Source: a virus. Taken from it: DNA of 36,001 bases. The DNA lies in IMG/VR virus record IMGVR_UViG_3300035034_000931, positions 1 to 36,001 of that record. One strand, given 5' to 3'. Below, in pieces: positions 5,962 through 13,440 of this stretch (its first letter is position 1; the number at the start of each line of letters is the position of its first letter). The translations under genes and the position numbers were made by a program. The notes below the pieces were generated by a model. The model ran no database searches. It saw nothing but the letters and a program-made list of their open reading frames with translations, and was not told the DNA's origin.

Positions 5962-7683
5962 ATGTTATTAGGATTCCAATCACTCTCCGCAGTTGACAAA
6001 GGTAGTGCTGAAGCTTACATGAAGCTGTTGCTGTCTATAGTTATGGCCTACGAGTTTGATTACGATGCGGACTATCTTCGCAGACTTACGGCATGGCGCG
6101 CGGCAGCTACTCCTTTTATGAAGCGGTTCAAGATGCCTGTGAAGAATTTGGATAAGGCGTATCGAGATACTCTGGCCCAAAAAGACCCCAGGGAAGACGA
6201 CGCGTATGAAGATTCGATAGATGCCGTCATAGAAGAACTTCGTCAGGCTCAACCGTCTATTAAAAAAGAAATGGACCTTAGCCGAGAAGATGTGAAGATT
6301 TTGAACGACTTGCGTTTGATTCACACTAAAGAAAGTGCGTCCGCCAGAAGAAGCCTGAAAAAAGTGGTAAGCCGCTTCGGTGAACCTGATATTAACGAAA
6401 TGTTTGTCGAAGAAGTTCCTGATGTTTCGGACGAAAAATCTGAGTTGGAGAATCTGGTTAAGAAATATTCTGGCAAGCCCGGTCTAGTTCTTCCTATTCC
6501 AATATTGCAACAATGGCAAACTGTTGCTAAACATCGCGGAGAAAAACTGAAAGATCACACCCGATACTTGCAACTAAGAACCGCTATGCGTACCACGTTC
6601 AAGAAACGATTAGAGTCTTTGGTTCGCAGTAGTGGAAAGCCTTATTTGCCTCTGCATGAAGTTTCTGAGGCTCTCGATGATGAGAATATTCCTCATACGT
6701 TGCCTACAGGGTTTGTTGGCAACATAGATGATGCTGGAAAATTCTATACCATAGAAGGTATGGCCATGTCGACCGCGCCTGCAGGCGAAGTGCGAATGAA
6801 TCCAGCGTATGACCCGAAAAAAGATAACGCCTACGTATGCCTGTTTACTCCTACAGGAGGCAAAGACGAATCTCGGGCTTATACCGAAAACTACAGAAGT
6901 AAAGCGAAGAATAAAAAGTTTTCTGCTGTTACGGCTACTTTGCCCAAACTACCTGCTATGGCACGTAAATGGCGCGAAGCTATGAAAAAGCCAAATACTA
7001 CGGCAGGCATGTTGGCCACAATTTTAGAATTTATATACGTTACTTCTGCGCGTCCAGGCAATCGAGGTAACGCATCAAAAGGTGAAACTACGTATGGTGC
7101 TACTCAGCTACAAGTGCGCCACGTATCCATAACCGAAAACAAAATCATCGTTAAATACAAAGGTAAATCCCAGTCAAGTGAAACAGGAGCAACACAAAAA
7201 CACGTAATAAACTACAATAGCTCTGCTCCTCTGAAACTATTGGCTAAAAACCTTCAGCATTATATGAAAGGTAAAAAGCCGACCGGCAGTCTTTTCCTGA
7301 TAAAAGACAAGACTCCCACTAGCACTACAGTTACACGGTATCTTAGGACTCTTGGTGGCCATAACGATTTCACAGTACACAAATTTCGTACATCTAAGGC
7401 ATCTAAAATGGCCCTAGATATTTTTAAGAAGAGTCCGTTTAAGAAAGGTGGCAATTGGAAAGAACGTGAAGTTAACAAGTGGGTAGAGGATCAACTGCTG
7501 CTGGTCGGTAATGAACTTGGCCATACTAGCGGAGAAAAAGTAACTACCAGTACCGCAATTGGAAACTATATTGAACCTTCTATATTAGCTGACTTTTATA
7601 GTAGTCTGAATATTAGACCTCCTGCCAAGATTCAGAAGGCAATAGATGCCGCGAATAAACACCAATCCCTCGGGGCGGTGTAG
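5962..7683 (+). CDS. Type IB DNA topoisomerase-like protein
   Basis: The 573-residue product has the catalytic layout of poxvirus/bacterial topoisomerase IB in its C-terminal half: ARPGN with R364, GETTYGATQLQVRHV (374-388), GKS with K402, HKFR with R476, LGHT with H521, and NYIEP with Y536 as the presumed DNA-linking tyrosine. All five catalytic residues of the family are present in the right order. The enzyme would relax supercoils by nicking one strand through a 3'-phosphotyrosine. Residues 1-180 form a helical, charged extension with no match I recognise; known small IB enzymes are near 310-340 residues. The related fold of tyrosine recombinases is the main alternative, but the GETTYG...RHV and GKS phrases favour topoisomerase IB. 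AGAGG precedes the start. Confidence 0.85.
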   Translation: MLLGFQSLSAVDKGSAEAYMKLLLSIVMAYEFDYDADYLRRLTAWRAAATPFMKRFKMPVKNLDKAYRDTLAQKDPREDDAYEDSIDAVIEELRQAQPSIKKEMDLSREDVKILNDLRLIHTKESASARRSLKKVVSRFGEPDINEMFVEEVPDVSDEKSELENLVKKYSGKPGLVLPIPILQQWQTVAKHRGEKLKDHTRYLQLRTAMRTTFKKRLESLVRSSGKPYLPLHEVSEALDDENIPHTLPTGFVGNIDDAGKFYTIEGMAMSTAPAGEVRMNPAYDPKKDNAYVCLFTPTGGKDESRAYTENYRSKAKNKKFSAVTATLPKLPAMARKWREAMKKPNTTAGMLATILEFIYVTSARPGNRGNASKGETTYGATQLQVRHVSITENKIIVKYKGKSQSSETGATQKHVINYNSSAPLKLLAKNLQHYMKGKKPTGSLFLIKDKTPTSTTVTRYLRTLGGHNDFTVHKFRTSKASKMALDIFKKSPFKKGGNWKEREVNKWVEDQLLLVGNELGHTSGEKVTTSTAIGNYIEPSILADFYSSLNIRPPAKIQKAIDAANKHQSLGAV

Positions 7684-7744
7684 GCGCAGCATGGTCTAAA
7701 ACTCAATGAAGGCAGTTCTATAGGTAATATCAGGAGCGTTTGCT

Positions 7745-8050
7745 ATGTTGCAGATTAGTTTAAGTTTTTCCGGCAAAAAACACGAAGGTGCCAGACTGCC
7801 TCGTCAGGAAGAAGCCGACGGTCTAATTGACTATGACTCCGAAGATTATATCCATCGTCAAAAGAAGCGCAATAAGAAGCCGAAGCGAAATACTGCTATT
7901 CCGTACGAAGACTCTGAAGATGGAGAGAAAAGACAGGTCCACGTAAAGAAGGAGATTTGGTTAGGCAGAAGAGAGCGCGATCCGGCAGAAAAGAGATCAC
8001 GAATGGATAGACTGACTGGCGATAAATTTAATGGAGGCTTTACTCGATGA
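7745..8050 (+). CDS. Small highly charged protein, 101 aa
   Basis: CAGGAG lies 8 bases before the ATG. The product is unusually rich in Lys, Arg, Glu and Asp (for example HRQKKRNKKPKR and ERDPAEKRSR) and is likely disordered. It ends in an ATGA overlap with the jelly-roll gene, so the two are translationally coupled. I recognise no family; a chaperone or virion-associated role beside a fibre protein is only a contextual guess. The 61 bases between the topoisomerase and this gene hold its ribosome site and nothing else I can see. Confidence 0.7.
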   Translation: MLQISLSFSGKKHEGARLPRQEEADGLIDYDSEDYIHRQKKRNKKPKRNTAIPYEDSEDGEKRQVHVKKEIWLGRRERDPAEKRSRMDRLTGDKFNGGFTR

Positions 8051-8727
8051 AGTTCCTTGGCGGAATACATATGGGAGAAGGAACTTCTATATCGAATATG
8101 ACGTTGCCAATTGGTAATGTCTTACCACTTGACGAAAACGTGGGAGAACTTTTCTACCTGAAATCCCACGTTTCATACAAAAATGGAATTTATCTTTGTG
8201 AGGAGAGTTCGGACGTTCCAGGCGACCTCGCTTGGAAGTTGATTCTCCAGATAGATGCAGGCGTTGAACAGTTTCCTATAATAGAATTGGGTTCTACATC
8301 TGCTGTATCTATTTTAGCTACTCAAGATGTTCCACTTCGTTGGAATTTTCAATCTCGATTGGATGCCGATTGTTTCTTGCACGATACTTCAGTTCCTGCG
8401 GACTCCAGTAAAATTACCGTACTCCGGCGAGGTTTGTTTCAAGTGTCTTATGTACTGAATACGGTAATTGAAAAAAAGAGTGACCAGCTGTTTTCTTGTT
8501 TTTTACGTGTGAATGGTAACCAAGTTATTGGCCGTAGTTCTACCAGTACGCGTTCCCTAGACTCCACGAATCCAACCACAAACACTACGTCATTTATGAT
8601 ACACATGTACGAGGGAGATTACATAGAACTAATCGGTCGCGTTGATTCCTTAAAGGGCACAAAAGTTAGTGTTATAACTGTTGCTCCTAACAGTGCCATG
8701 TCGCTAACCAGATTGGGTGATTTATGA
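8047..8727 (+). CDS. Virion fibre protein with C1q/TNF-like jelly-roll domain
   Basis: The 226-residue product has a short N-terminal region (1-75) followed by a beta-rich domain (about 78-226) with C1q-like landmarks: GLFQVSYVLNT, FLRVNGNQV, a strand before YEGDYIEL, and a final NSAMSLTRL. C1q/TNF-like domains form trimeric tips on phage fibres and on spore filaments such as BclA, so receptor binding is likely. The start overlaps the previous stop (ATGA) and its own stop overlaps the next start (ATGA), so three genes form a coupled unit. The short N-terminal region probably attaches it to a baseplate or fibre partner. Confidence 0.65.
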   Translation: MKFLGGIHMGEGTSISNMTLPIGNVLPLDENVGELFYLKSHVSYKNGIYLCEESSDVPGDLAWKLILQIDAGVEQFPIIELGSTSAVSILATQDVPLRWNFQSRLDADCFLHDTSVPADSSKITVLRRGLFQVSYVLNTVIEKKSDQLFSCFLRVNGNQVIGRSSTSTRSLDSTNPTTNTTSFMIHMYEGDYIELIGRVDSLKGTKVSVITVAPNSAMSLTRLGDL

Positions 8728-9356
8728 GCGTTTTGCCTGTTTTTAGTGTTACGTACGCGGATGTTATATCTGAACACTATCCGAATAGGTCCTGTATCGT
8801 ATACGGAAACTCTTACGCAGATATTGATTGGCTTGGCGAACCTACAATACCTAAGGTTGATCTGGACGAAAAGATCGTCAAGACTCTAGCCTTCAAATAT
8901 GTGGATTATGTAAAAGAATCGGCAGATGCCGTACGCGCTGATGCTTCTTACGCCGTTATAGGCACAAGTATGCCGCGTATGTTTCGCGTGTACGACCAGA
9001 AGAAGGAACAAGCGTCCTTATTTATGGAGAGGTATGAGGCGGGGCAATCGTCAGAAGTGGCTTCTTACGGAACACTTTCGTCGGCTCTCACTACTACACA
9101 GCAAGATGACTTAAAGGCTCTGTATCCTTTGTTGTACATAGAGGCATTAGAAACTACTATACCATTGTGGAGTCTTTGTTGGGCTGTATTGGATCAGTTT
9201 CGTCTTTCTGGAGAAATTCTTGATCCTATATTGGGAATCGTAGAGGCAGTAAGGCGCAATAAGATAGCGGAGTATTACGCCTGTCTGACAGAAGCAGAAA
9301 TTCGAGCAGTGGCTTATCCAGTATGGCCAGACCTGTCTTCACTCCAAGAAATCTAA
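8724..9356 (+). CDS. Hypothetical tail/fibre-associated protein, 210 aa
   Basis: The N-terminus (residues 1-50) has a pattern seen in phage tail-fibre assembly-type proteins: YPNRSCIVYGNSYADIDW then PTIPKVDLDEK. The rest is helical. It is coupled to the jelly-roll gene by an ATGA overlap, which supports a helper or structural role for that fibre. There is no signal peptide or membrane segment. The last 18 bases overlap the end of the convergent gene on the other strand. The assignment is tentative. Confidence 0.6.
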   Translation: MSVLPVFSVTYADVISEHYPNRSCIVYGNSYADIDWLGEPTIPKVDLDEKIVKTLAFKYVDYVKESADAVRADASYAVIGTSMPRMFRVYDQKKEQASLFMERYEAGQSSEVASYGTLSSALTTTQQDDLKALYPLLYIEALETTIPLWSLCWAVLDQFRLSGEILDPILGIVEAVRRNKIAEYYACLTEAEIRAVAYPVWPDLSSLQEI

Positions 9357-9908
9357 TGGTACACCACTTCTATCTTTATCGTATATTTCTTCTGCGCTTG
9401 GTCCTTCGTCACTCCAGTTTAGTGCAAGCTCCGTTTCAATCGCAGAAAATTCCCCATGTTTTGAATCCTGGCCGTGCAACGCCTCTGTAGCTAAAACAAC
9501 TTCAGAATCCACGGTGTTACGGCCAAGTTTCGCTATCAAGTCAGGTAGCGTCTGCATCAACTCTACTGCCCACGATCCCCATCTTAATACCCTGCCATTT
9601 TTATAAACACAGGCATATTTACTTTCAGGGTTTTCTTTCCATAGGTTTATGAAAACTTTTTTATCGCGACCGTTGGAAGTGAACACTATTTCATAGTATA
9701 CGTTAGACGATACTGAACTCCGCATGGTCAGGCTTTTCACTTCCGTCGTGTAAGCTCCTATATGCTGGCCCTCGTCATTTAAAATAGAGGTCGAATACGT
9801 TACTCGCTTTACAACGTCTTCATGTTTCTCACCATCAAGTATCAGAAGTTCCAAAACCTCTTTTTGTAAACACCATCGGTTGCGTCTAAGAAACTCTGAA
9901 AATTCCAT
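9339..9908 (-). CDS. Hypothetical protein, 189 aa
   Basis: Last gene of the leftward thymidylate synthase unit. Its ATG overlaps the TAA of the preceding gene by one base pair, indicating translational coupling, and GAAGAG just upstream can serve as the ribosome site. The product is mixed alpha/beta with an acidic C-terminus; residues 70-120 look like beta strands (YYEIVFTSNGRDKKVFINLW). No family recognised. Its 3' end overlaps the convergent fibre-associated gene by 18 bases, leaving no room for a conventional terminator between them. Confidence 0.7.
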   Translation of the reverse strand: MEFSEFLRRNRWCLQKEVLELLILDGEKHEDVVKRVTYSTSILNDEGQHIGAYTTEVKSLTMRSSVSSNVYYEIVFTSNGRDKKVFINLWKENPESKYACVYKNGRVLRWGSWAVELMQTLPDLIAKLGRNTVDSEVVLATEALHGQDSKHGEFSAIETELALNWSDEGPSAEEIYDKDRSGVPLDFLE

Positions 9909-10243
9909 TACTCTTCGTCCTCGTCGATAATAAATTCTTTGGCGTACATTAAGGAATCTACGACCTGTTGTGCTTTTTCCTTTTGGTGGGGGCCTAGAAG
10001 TATGTTTATGAAACTCTTAACCTTATCCTCATCTTCGAGAGAAAGTAAGTCTATTTCTACACCTAACACTTCATACCTGTTCAGTAGTTGGCGTACTGTT
10101 CCGTGTGTGCAAAACTTGCGAGACTTATCAAACTCTAAATCTCCCGCAAGCTTTACCAACGCCACAGCAGATATTAAACGCGTACCGTCTTCTGCCAAAA
10201 AACCAACCATACTGCAATTAAAATACTCTAGCGGTACCTTCAT
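9908..10243 (-). CDS. Hypothetical protein, 111 aa
   Basis: Second gene after thymidylate synthase on the minus strand, 71 bases downstream of that gene's stop. The product ends in an acidic tail (IIDEDEE) and contains a region like a small helical regulator (LVKLAGDLEFDKSRKFCTHGTVRQLLNRY, residues 29-57, shown here as the only notable helix-turn-helix-like stretch) but the match is not good enough to call DNA binding. Only a weak AGCAAG precedes the ATG. Function unknown. Confidence 0.65.
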   Translation of the reverse strand: MKVPLEYFNCSMVGFLAEDGTRLISAVALVKLAGDLEFDKSRKFCTHGTVRQLLNRYEVLGVEIDLLSLEDEDKVKSFINILLGPHQKEKAQQVVDSLMYAKEFIIDEDEE

Positions 10244-10291
10244 CTTGCTATATATATTTCAACGTACATACAATGCCTCAAAGTACAATGT

Positions 10292-10308
10292 GGGGACCAA
10301 AGGCCCCC
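10292..10308 (-). terminator. GC-rich hairpin after thymidylate synthase
   Basis: GGGGACC and GGCCCC flank a short A-rich loop seven to twenty-three bases beyond the thymidylate synthase stop. There is no T tract after it in the transcript direction, so it may be a weak terminator or an mRNA-stabilising hairpin rather than a full rho-independent terminator. Confidence 0.35.
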
Positions 10309-10314
10309 GAGTTA

Positions 10315-10629
10315 TCACAGTGCCATTGGAGTCGGATGCTTCAATGGGCCGTGATTGTGGTAGTTAAACAGTCTGAATTGTTCGACTGTTGCCTCCTCAA
10401 AGTCCTTCAACGTTTTTAGCTTTGGATCAATCAACAGCCTGCAATTGTCGCCGATTGGCTTTCTACGTATCTGTTCTTGTGCAGCGTTGATGTGATTTTC
10501 ATACAGGTGAGTATCGCCCGTCAGATAGTGTAGATCACCTGGGCTGGTTCCGGTCATACGCGCCATGATCTGCAACATAGCAGCGTAGCTTGCAATATTA
10601 TAGGGGCTCCCCAACATAAAATCCGCTGA
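10315..10629 (-). CDS. thyA: Thymidylate synthase, exon 2 (C-terminal 104 aa)
   Basis: This exon continues the protein from residue 278. It begins S-A-D-F-M-L-G-S-P-Y-N-I-A-S-Y, matching the family's Y-Q-R-S-x-D-x-x-L-G-x-P-F-N-I-A segment whose first part ends exon 1. It includes the folate/dUMP-binding N (SPYNIA), then GDTHLYENH, and ends HPTPMAL, close to the usual penultimate motif and C-terminus. The first base (10629) follows the intron's last G, and joining gives an unbroken frame. The five codons before 10629 (M-S-K-I-L in the same phase) are intron and not coding. Joined protein length is 381 residues. Confidence 0.93.
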   Translation of the reverse strand, partial: SADFMLGSPYNIASYAAMLQIMARMTGTSPGDLHYLTGDTHLYENHINAAQEQIRRKPIGDNCRLLIDPKLKTLKDFEEATVEQFRLFNYHNHGPLKHPTPMAL

Positions 10630-11831
10630 CAAAATCTTCGACACCCGACGCTACTCCGGTGCCCGTTCTCTTATGAACTGCTGCATGTTGCCATGCAGAT
10701 GAGACTATATCACGATCTCCGTCCTTAGAGACCCTCCACGTTTCGGGTACCGATAGCTTGCACCCTACTCTACTCACTGCGGTTATGCCGTCCGGCGCCG
10801 CGCTTTCGATAGTCGTTCGGCTTTTATTTATGCGATATAAGAGTAGTCTTTGAACTTCGGATTCTTTGATCGTATTCTATGGCAGATGGTTCCATTCGAG
10901 ACGCCCAAATACTTTGCGGTCTCATGCAAGGAATCAAATTGATGCGTACCAATAGAAACTTTGCGGCAGTTTCCAGAGCGAAAACCACCTTCTCGCAGTT
11001 TTTGTTGGCCCTCTGACATCTTCGATCTAGCTTCTTTGTTGTGTGACTTTCCGTAGAACGGGTTCTTTTCACCAGTTCTCATTTTTCCCAAGTCACTAAG
11101 CTTCTTCCGAATTCTATCTGCTCTCGGTTTTCCGTACAGCTCATCTAAATTTTTACCGGTTCTAATCTTACGCAAGGCTGCGGCTTGATTCCCAGCAGCG
11201 ACTATCCTTATTCTTGCATCTTCCGTGTGTGTTCTTCCAAACATCCCATTCTCCGCACCTAGGCGAACCCACTTAGCGATCCTTTCTTCTTTAGATAGGC
11301 TTGCTAAGTACAAACGGGACGCTTTCTTTTTTCTAGCGTACAGTAAAGCTCTGTCTTTGTCTGACATGAACTTCAACAAGTTTCCACCAGAAGCAGCGCC
11401 GCTTGTGTTATATATCTTTTGCCTTGTTAACGTGTTTAGGAAATACTGCTCTATGCCGAGTGCTTCTTCTATACTGCTGCACCTAAACAAAACTCTCGGC
11501 GTAAAAGCTTCTCTTCCATATTTTTTCCAAGCACGCTTTAGATATATACAGTGATGGTGTCCAGACTCTAGCCCGCGTACATGCCTTTTAATGCGGGCTT
11601 TGATGTTTGCAGAACTTCCTATGTAAAACTTTCCGGTAACTTTATTCAGAATTTGATATACACCGCACGCCATCTCACTAACCCTTTTCCATTAGAACAT
11701 AGAGGTAAATTATTAAAGAGTGAGCCTAGCGTCTAATCGCATAAAACTTAGCACGGGATTGGGTCAGTGACCGTTCCCCGTTTAATGGAGTTTGCTACAC
11801 CGATCGCTCAGTGTAGGCGCTCAATTGCAGA
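10630..11831 (-). mobile_element. Group I intron (1202 nt) in thymidylate synthase
   Basis: On the minus strand the exon ends GCGT and the intron begins TC at 11831. These six bases pair with GAGCGC (11822-11817) to form P1, with the expected U-G wobble at the splice site. The intron ends in G at 10630. P2 is CTACAC/GTGTAG (11795-11816). P4 is CGGG (11780-11777) with CCCG (11757-11754); P5 is a GGTC/GACC hairpin (11762-11772). The Q-like segment is AATCCCGTGCTAAG (11760-11747). P7 is GACTAT (10814-10809) with ATAGTC (10708-10703), a perfect 6-bp match. The homing endonuclease gene lies between P5/P6 and P7, as in td-type introns. Splicing itself is inferred. Confidence 0.92.
10828..11673 (-). 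CDS. Intron-encoded GIY-YIG homing endonuclease, I-TevI-like
   Basis: The 281-residue product has GVY at 4-6 and YIG at 17-19, Arg27 and Glu75, which fall at the same residue numbers as the catalytic Arg and Glu of I-TevI. Two NUMOD3-type motifs follow (ENGMFGRTH near 141-149, NPFYGKSH near 203-210), then a C-terminal helix-turn-helix region (FDSLHETAKYLGVSNGTI) as in I-TevI's DNA-binding end. It would cut intronless thymidylate synthase alleles and drive intron spread. AAAAGGG lies about 10 bases before the ATG. The gene is intact and lies inside a peripheral loop of the intron core, so intron and enzyme can move as a unit. I-BmoI is the other close family relative. Confidence 0.93.
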   Translation of the reverse strand: MACGVYQILNKVTGKFYIGSSANIKARIKRHVRGLESGHHHCIYLKRAWKKYGREAFTPRVLFRCSSIEEALGIEQYFLNTLTRQKIYNTSGAASGGNLLKFMSDKDRALLYARKKKASRLYLASLSKEERIAKWVRLGAENGMFGRTHTEDARIRIVAAGNQAAALRKIRTGKNLDELYGKPRADRIRKKLSDLGKMRTGEKNPFYGKSHNKEARSKMSEGQQKLREGGFRSGNCRKVSIGTHQFDSLHETAKYLGVSNGTICHRIRSKNPKFKDYSYIA

Positions 11832-12662
11832 ACGCTGGTACATGATTAGATTCAACCGGTGACGAGGAAGATTCCAACTGTCTAGGTCTTCATGCGTAGG
11901 CACAACGTCACGACCCAACTTATGCATGATGTGATTTTGAACATTGGTACGGATAATCTCACGTTCCGCATTGTACCAGATCGCATTGTTTTCTGTGGCA
12001 ACAATGTGGGCTTCAAGTCTTTCTTCTACGCTCATTTCTTCACACAGGTAATGTTGCAACACATGGCAAGGCGGCAATGCCATAGATTCCATATCACTAG
12101 GATTCCATGCGCTGATGATCATGCGGCGACTGTTAGGGTTGTTCTTGATCTCGTTAACGATATTTGCCAACTGATCAATGTCTCGATGCCATACGGAAGT
12201 CATAACGTCGTCAGCTTTTGCGAAAAACTGTCCAACACGCTGGTATCCAAGATCGGCCAGAAATTCGTAACCTGCACCTCTCACAAGTTTCGTATCTTGC
12301 CACTGTCTCCACTGGACGCCGTAGATACGGCCTAAATCGTCCTCTCCTTTGCGCCACGGGTTGTCTAACCACCTATTCTGTGGCATCCCTTCTGGGTTCT
12401 GCTTGTTAGCATTGTCTTTCCATACAGAACTGCCAATCTGCTTAAACGTCTCGGCGTTATCCGTTCCTCGAATAAATCCCAACAACTCGCCAATTACGGA
12501 TTTTATAGGCAGACGCTTTGTTGTAACTGCTGCGAAATTACGACCGTGATCAAGTTTGAAATTCATAGTGTTGAACACCAAAGATCGCGTATTGACTCCT
12601 GTTCGGTTCTCTTTTTGCGGGGCTCGAATAAGAGTTTCCATAGTCTTAATATAGTTGAACAT
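11832..12662 (-). CDS. thyA: Thymidylate synthase, exon 1 (N-terminal 277 aa)
   Basis: Thymidylate synthase methylates dUMP to dTMP using methylene-tetrahydrofolate. Exon 1 has NRTG (19-22), ELLGFIRG, GRIYGVQWRQW (111-121), the arginine pair R179-R180, and LPPCH with catalytic Cys199. It ends at Arg277 of Y-Q-R; without splicing, translation adds S-A-I-E-R-L-H and stops at TGA 11808-11810. Two insertions lengthen it over the 264-residue E. coli enzyme: about 30 residues after WRQW and about 55 between Cys199 and Y-Q-R. AAAGGA lies 8 bases before the ATG. The gene leads a leftward unit with two unknown genes. Paired with the thymidylate kinase at 4860 it supplies dTTP. Confidence 0.94.
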
Positions 12663-12689
12663 TGTATTTCCTTTCGTGGTAGGTCAAAC

Positions 12690-12727
12690 ATAACTGTAAA
12701 TGCTATACATGCATTGTTTACAGTTAT
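12690..12727. promoter_or_regulatory. Divergent promoter region with perfect 11-bp inverted repeat
   Basis: ATAACTGTAAA (12690-12700) and TTTACAGTTAT (12717-12727) are perfect inverted repeats separated by 16 bases, between the leftward thymidylate synthase and the rightward PAAR gene. The right arm runs into TATAAT at 12725-12730, a perfect -10 sequence for rightward transcription, without a convincing -35. The arms place the same TTTACAGTTAT sequence on each strand, pointing at both genes. It may be a paired phage promoter element or an operator. Confidence 0.6.
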
Positions 12728-12759
12728 AATTTAAACAAAACCCAATCAGGAGTCTAATT

Positions 12760-13047
12760 ATGTTCGGCTGCGCTCGTATGCCTATAGATATGTCTACAGG
12801 CCATGGTTGTTTTCCGCCCACTGTACCCGTTATGGGTTCCATATCCACGTTCACGGACCAGTTCTCTCAAGTTCGTGTTACTGATATGTGGGCGCCACAC
12901 TGTTGTGGACCAGTATGCCACCCAGTAGTATCTGCTATGGGCAGCATGACCACGTTCGCAGATCAATTGCCGAAGATGCGTATGATGGATATGCTGAGTT
13001 GTGGCGATATGGTAGCCGTAGGCTCTCTAACAACATTTGCAGGTTAA
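12760..13047 (+). CDS. PAAR-repeat tail-tip protein
   Basis: The 95-residue product matches PAAR proteins, small cones that cap the spike of contractile tails and type VI secretion systems. It has GHGCFPP at 14-20, HCCGPVCHP at 47-55, and repeated MGS-[IM]-[ST]-TF-x-DQ blocks (near 25 and 60) with a third GSLTTF at the end. The Cys and His residues probably bind a metal. CAGGAG lies 8 bases upstream of the ATG. It is the first gene of the baseplate unit and lies 3 bases before the gp25-like gene, an order seen in many myoviruses. Confidence 0.9.
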   Translation: MFGCARMPIDMSTGHGCFPPTVPVMGSISTFTDQFSQVRVTDMWAPHCCGPVCHPVVSAMGSMTTFADQLPKMRMMDMLSCGDMVAVGSLTTFAG

Positions 13048-13050
13048 CTC

Positions 13051-13440
13051 ATGGCAAACATAGACGTAATCTACTCAGATATAAATTTAGCGGCTGGTCA
13101 AGACCCTGCGGAACTCGTTATTAACGCAGATTCGATAAACCAGAATATAGCATCAATTTTTGAAACACCCGTCGGTTCTAAATGGTTTCGACCCACTATA
13201 GGCAGTAATGTTAATCGACATTTGTTTGAACCTATTGATGATATAACTGCCAGCAAGATCAAATACAGCATGGAGCAAGCCTTAGGAGAGAATGGCGAGA
13301 GCCGTATAGTCTTCACAGACGTTACTGTTAAGGCCGATCCTAGAAACGCTCAATATTTCGTAAACATATATTACAGAGCACCTGAATTGGAAGCTCGTGA
13401 ATATAACTTCCAATTCAATCTATCGAGGGGATTTAGCTAA
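13051..13440 (+). CDS. gp25-like baseplate wedge protein
   Basis: The 129-residue product fits the T4 gp25 / phage W family: residues 28-62 hold the conserved I-x-x-I-F-E-T-P-V-G-S and R-P-x-I-G then LFEP, and later ENGESRIVF and a strand pair ending in a Y-x-F. These proteins form the wedge core next to the sheath. The start lies 3 bases after the PAAR stop and the TAA overlaps the next ATG by one base, so translation is coupled to the baseplate gene that follows. The length is typical of the family. Confidence 0.88.
   Translation: MANIDVIYSDINLAAGQDPAELVINADSINQNIASIFETPVGSKWFRPTIGSNVNRHLFEPIDDITASKIKYSMEQALGENGESRIVFTDVTVKADPRNAQYFVNIYYRAPELEAREYNFQFNLSRGFS

Noticed and set aside
10315-12662. 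Thymidylate synthase as a broken pseudogene
   Set aside because: The two parts join precisely in frame at a site with group I P1 pairing and an intact intron core, so splicing explains the break better than decay.
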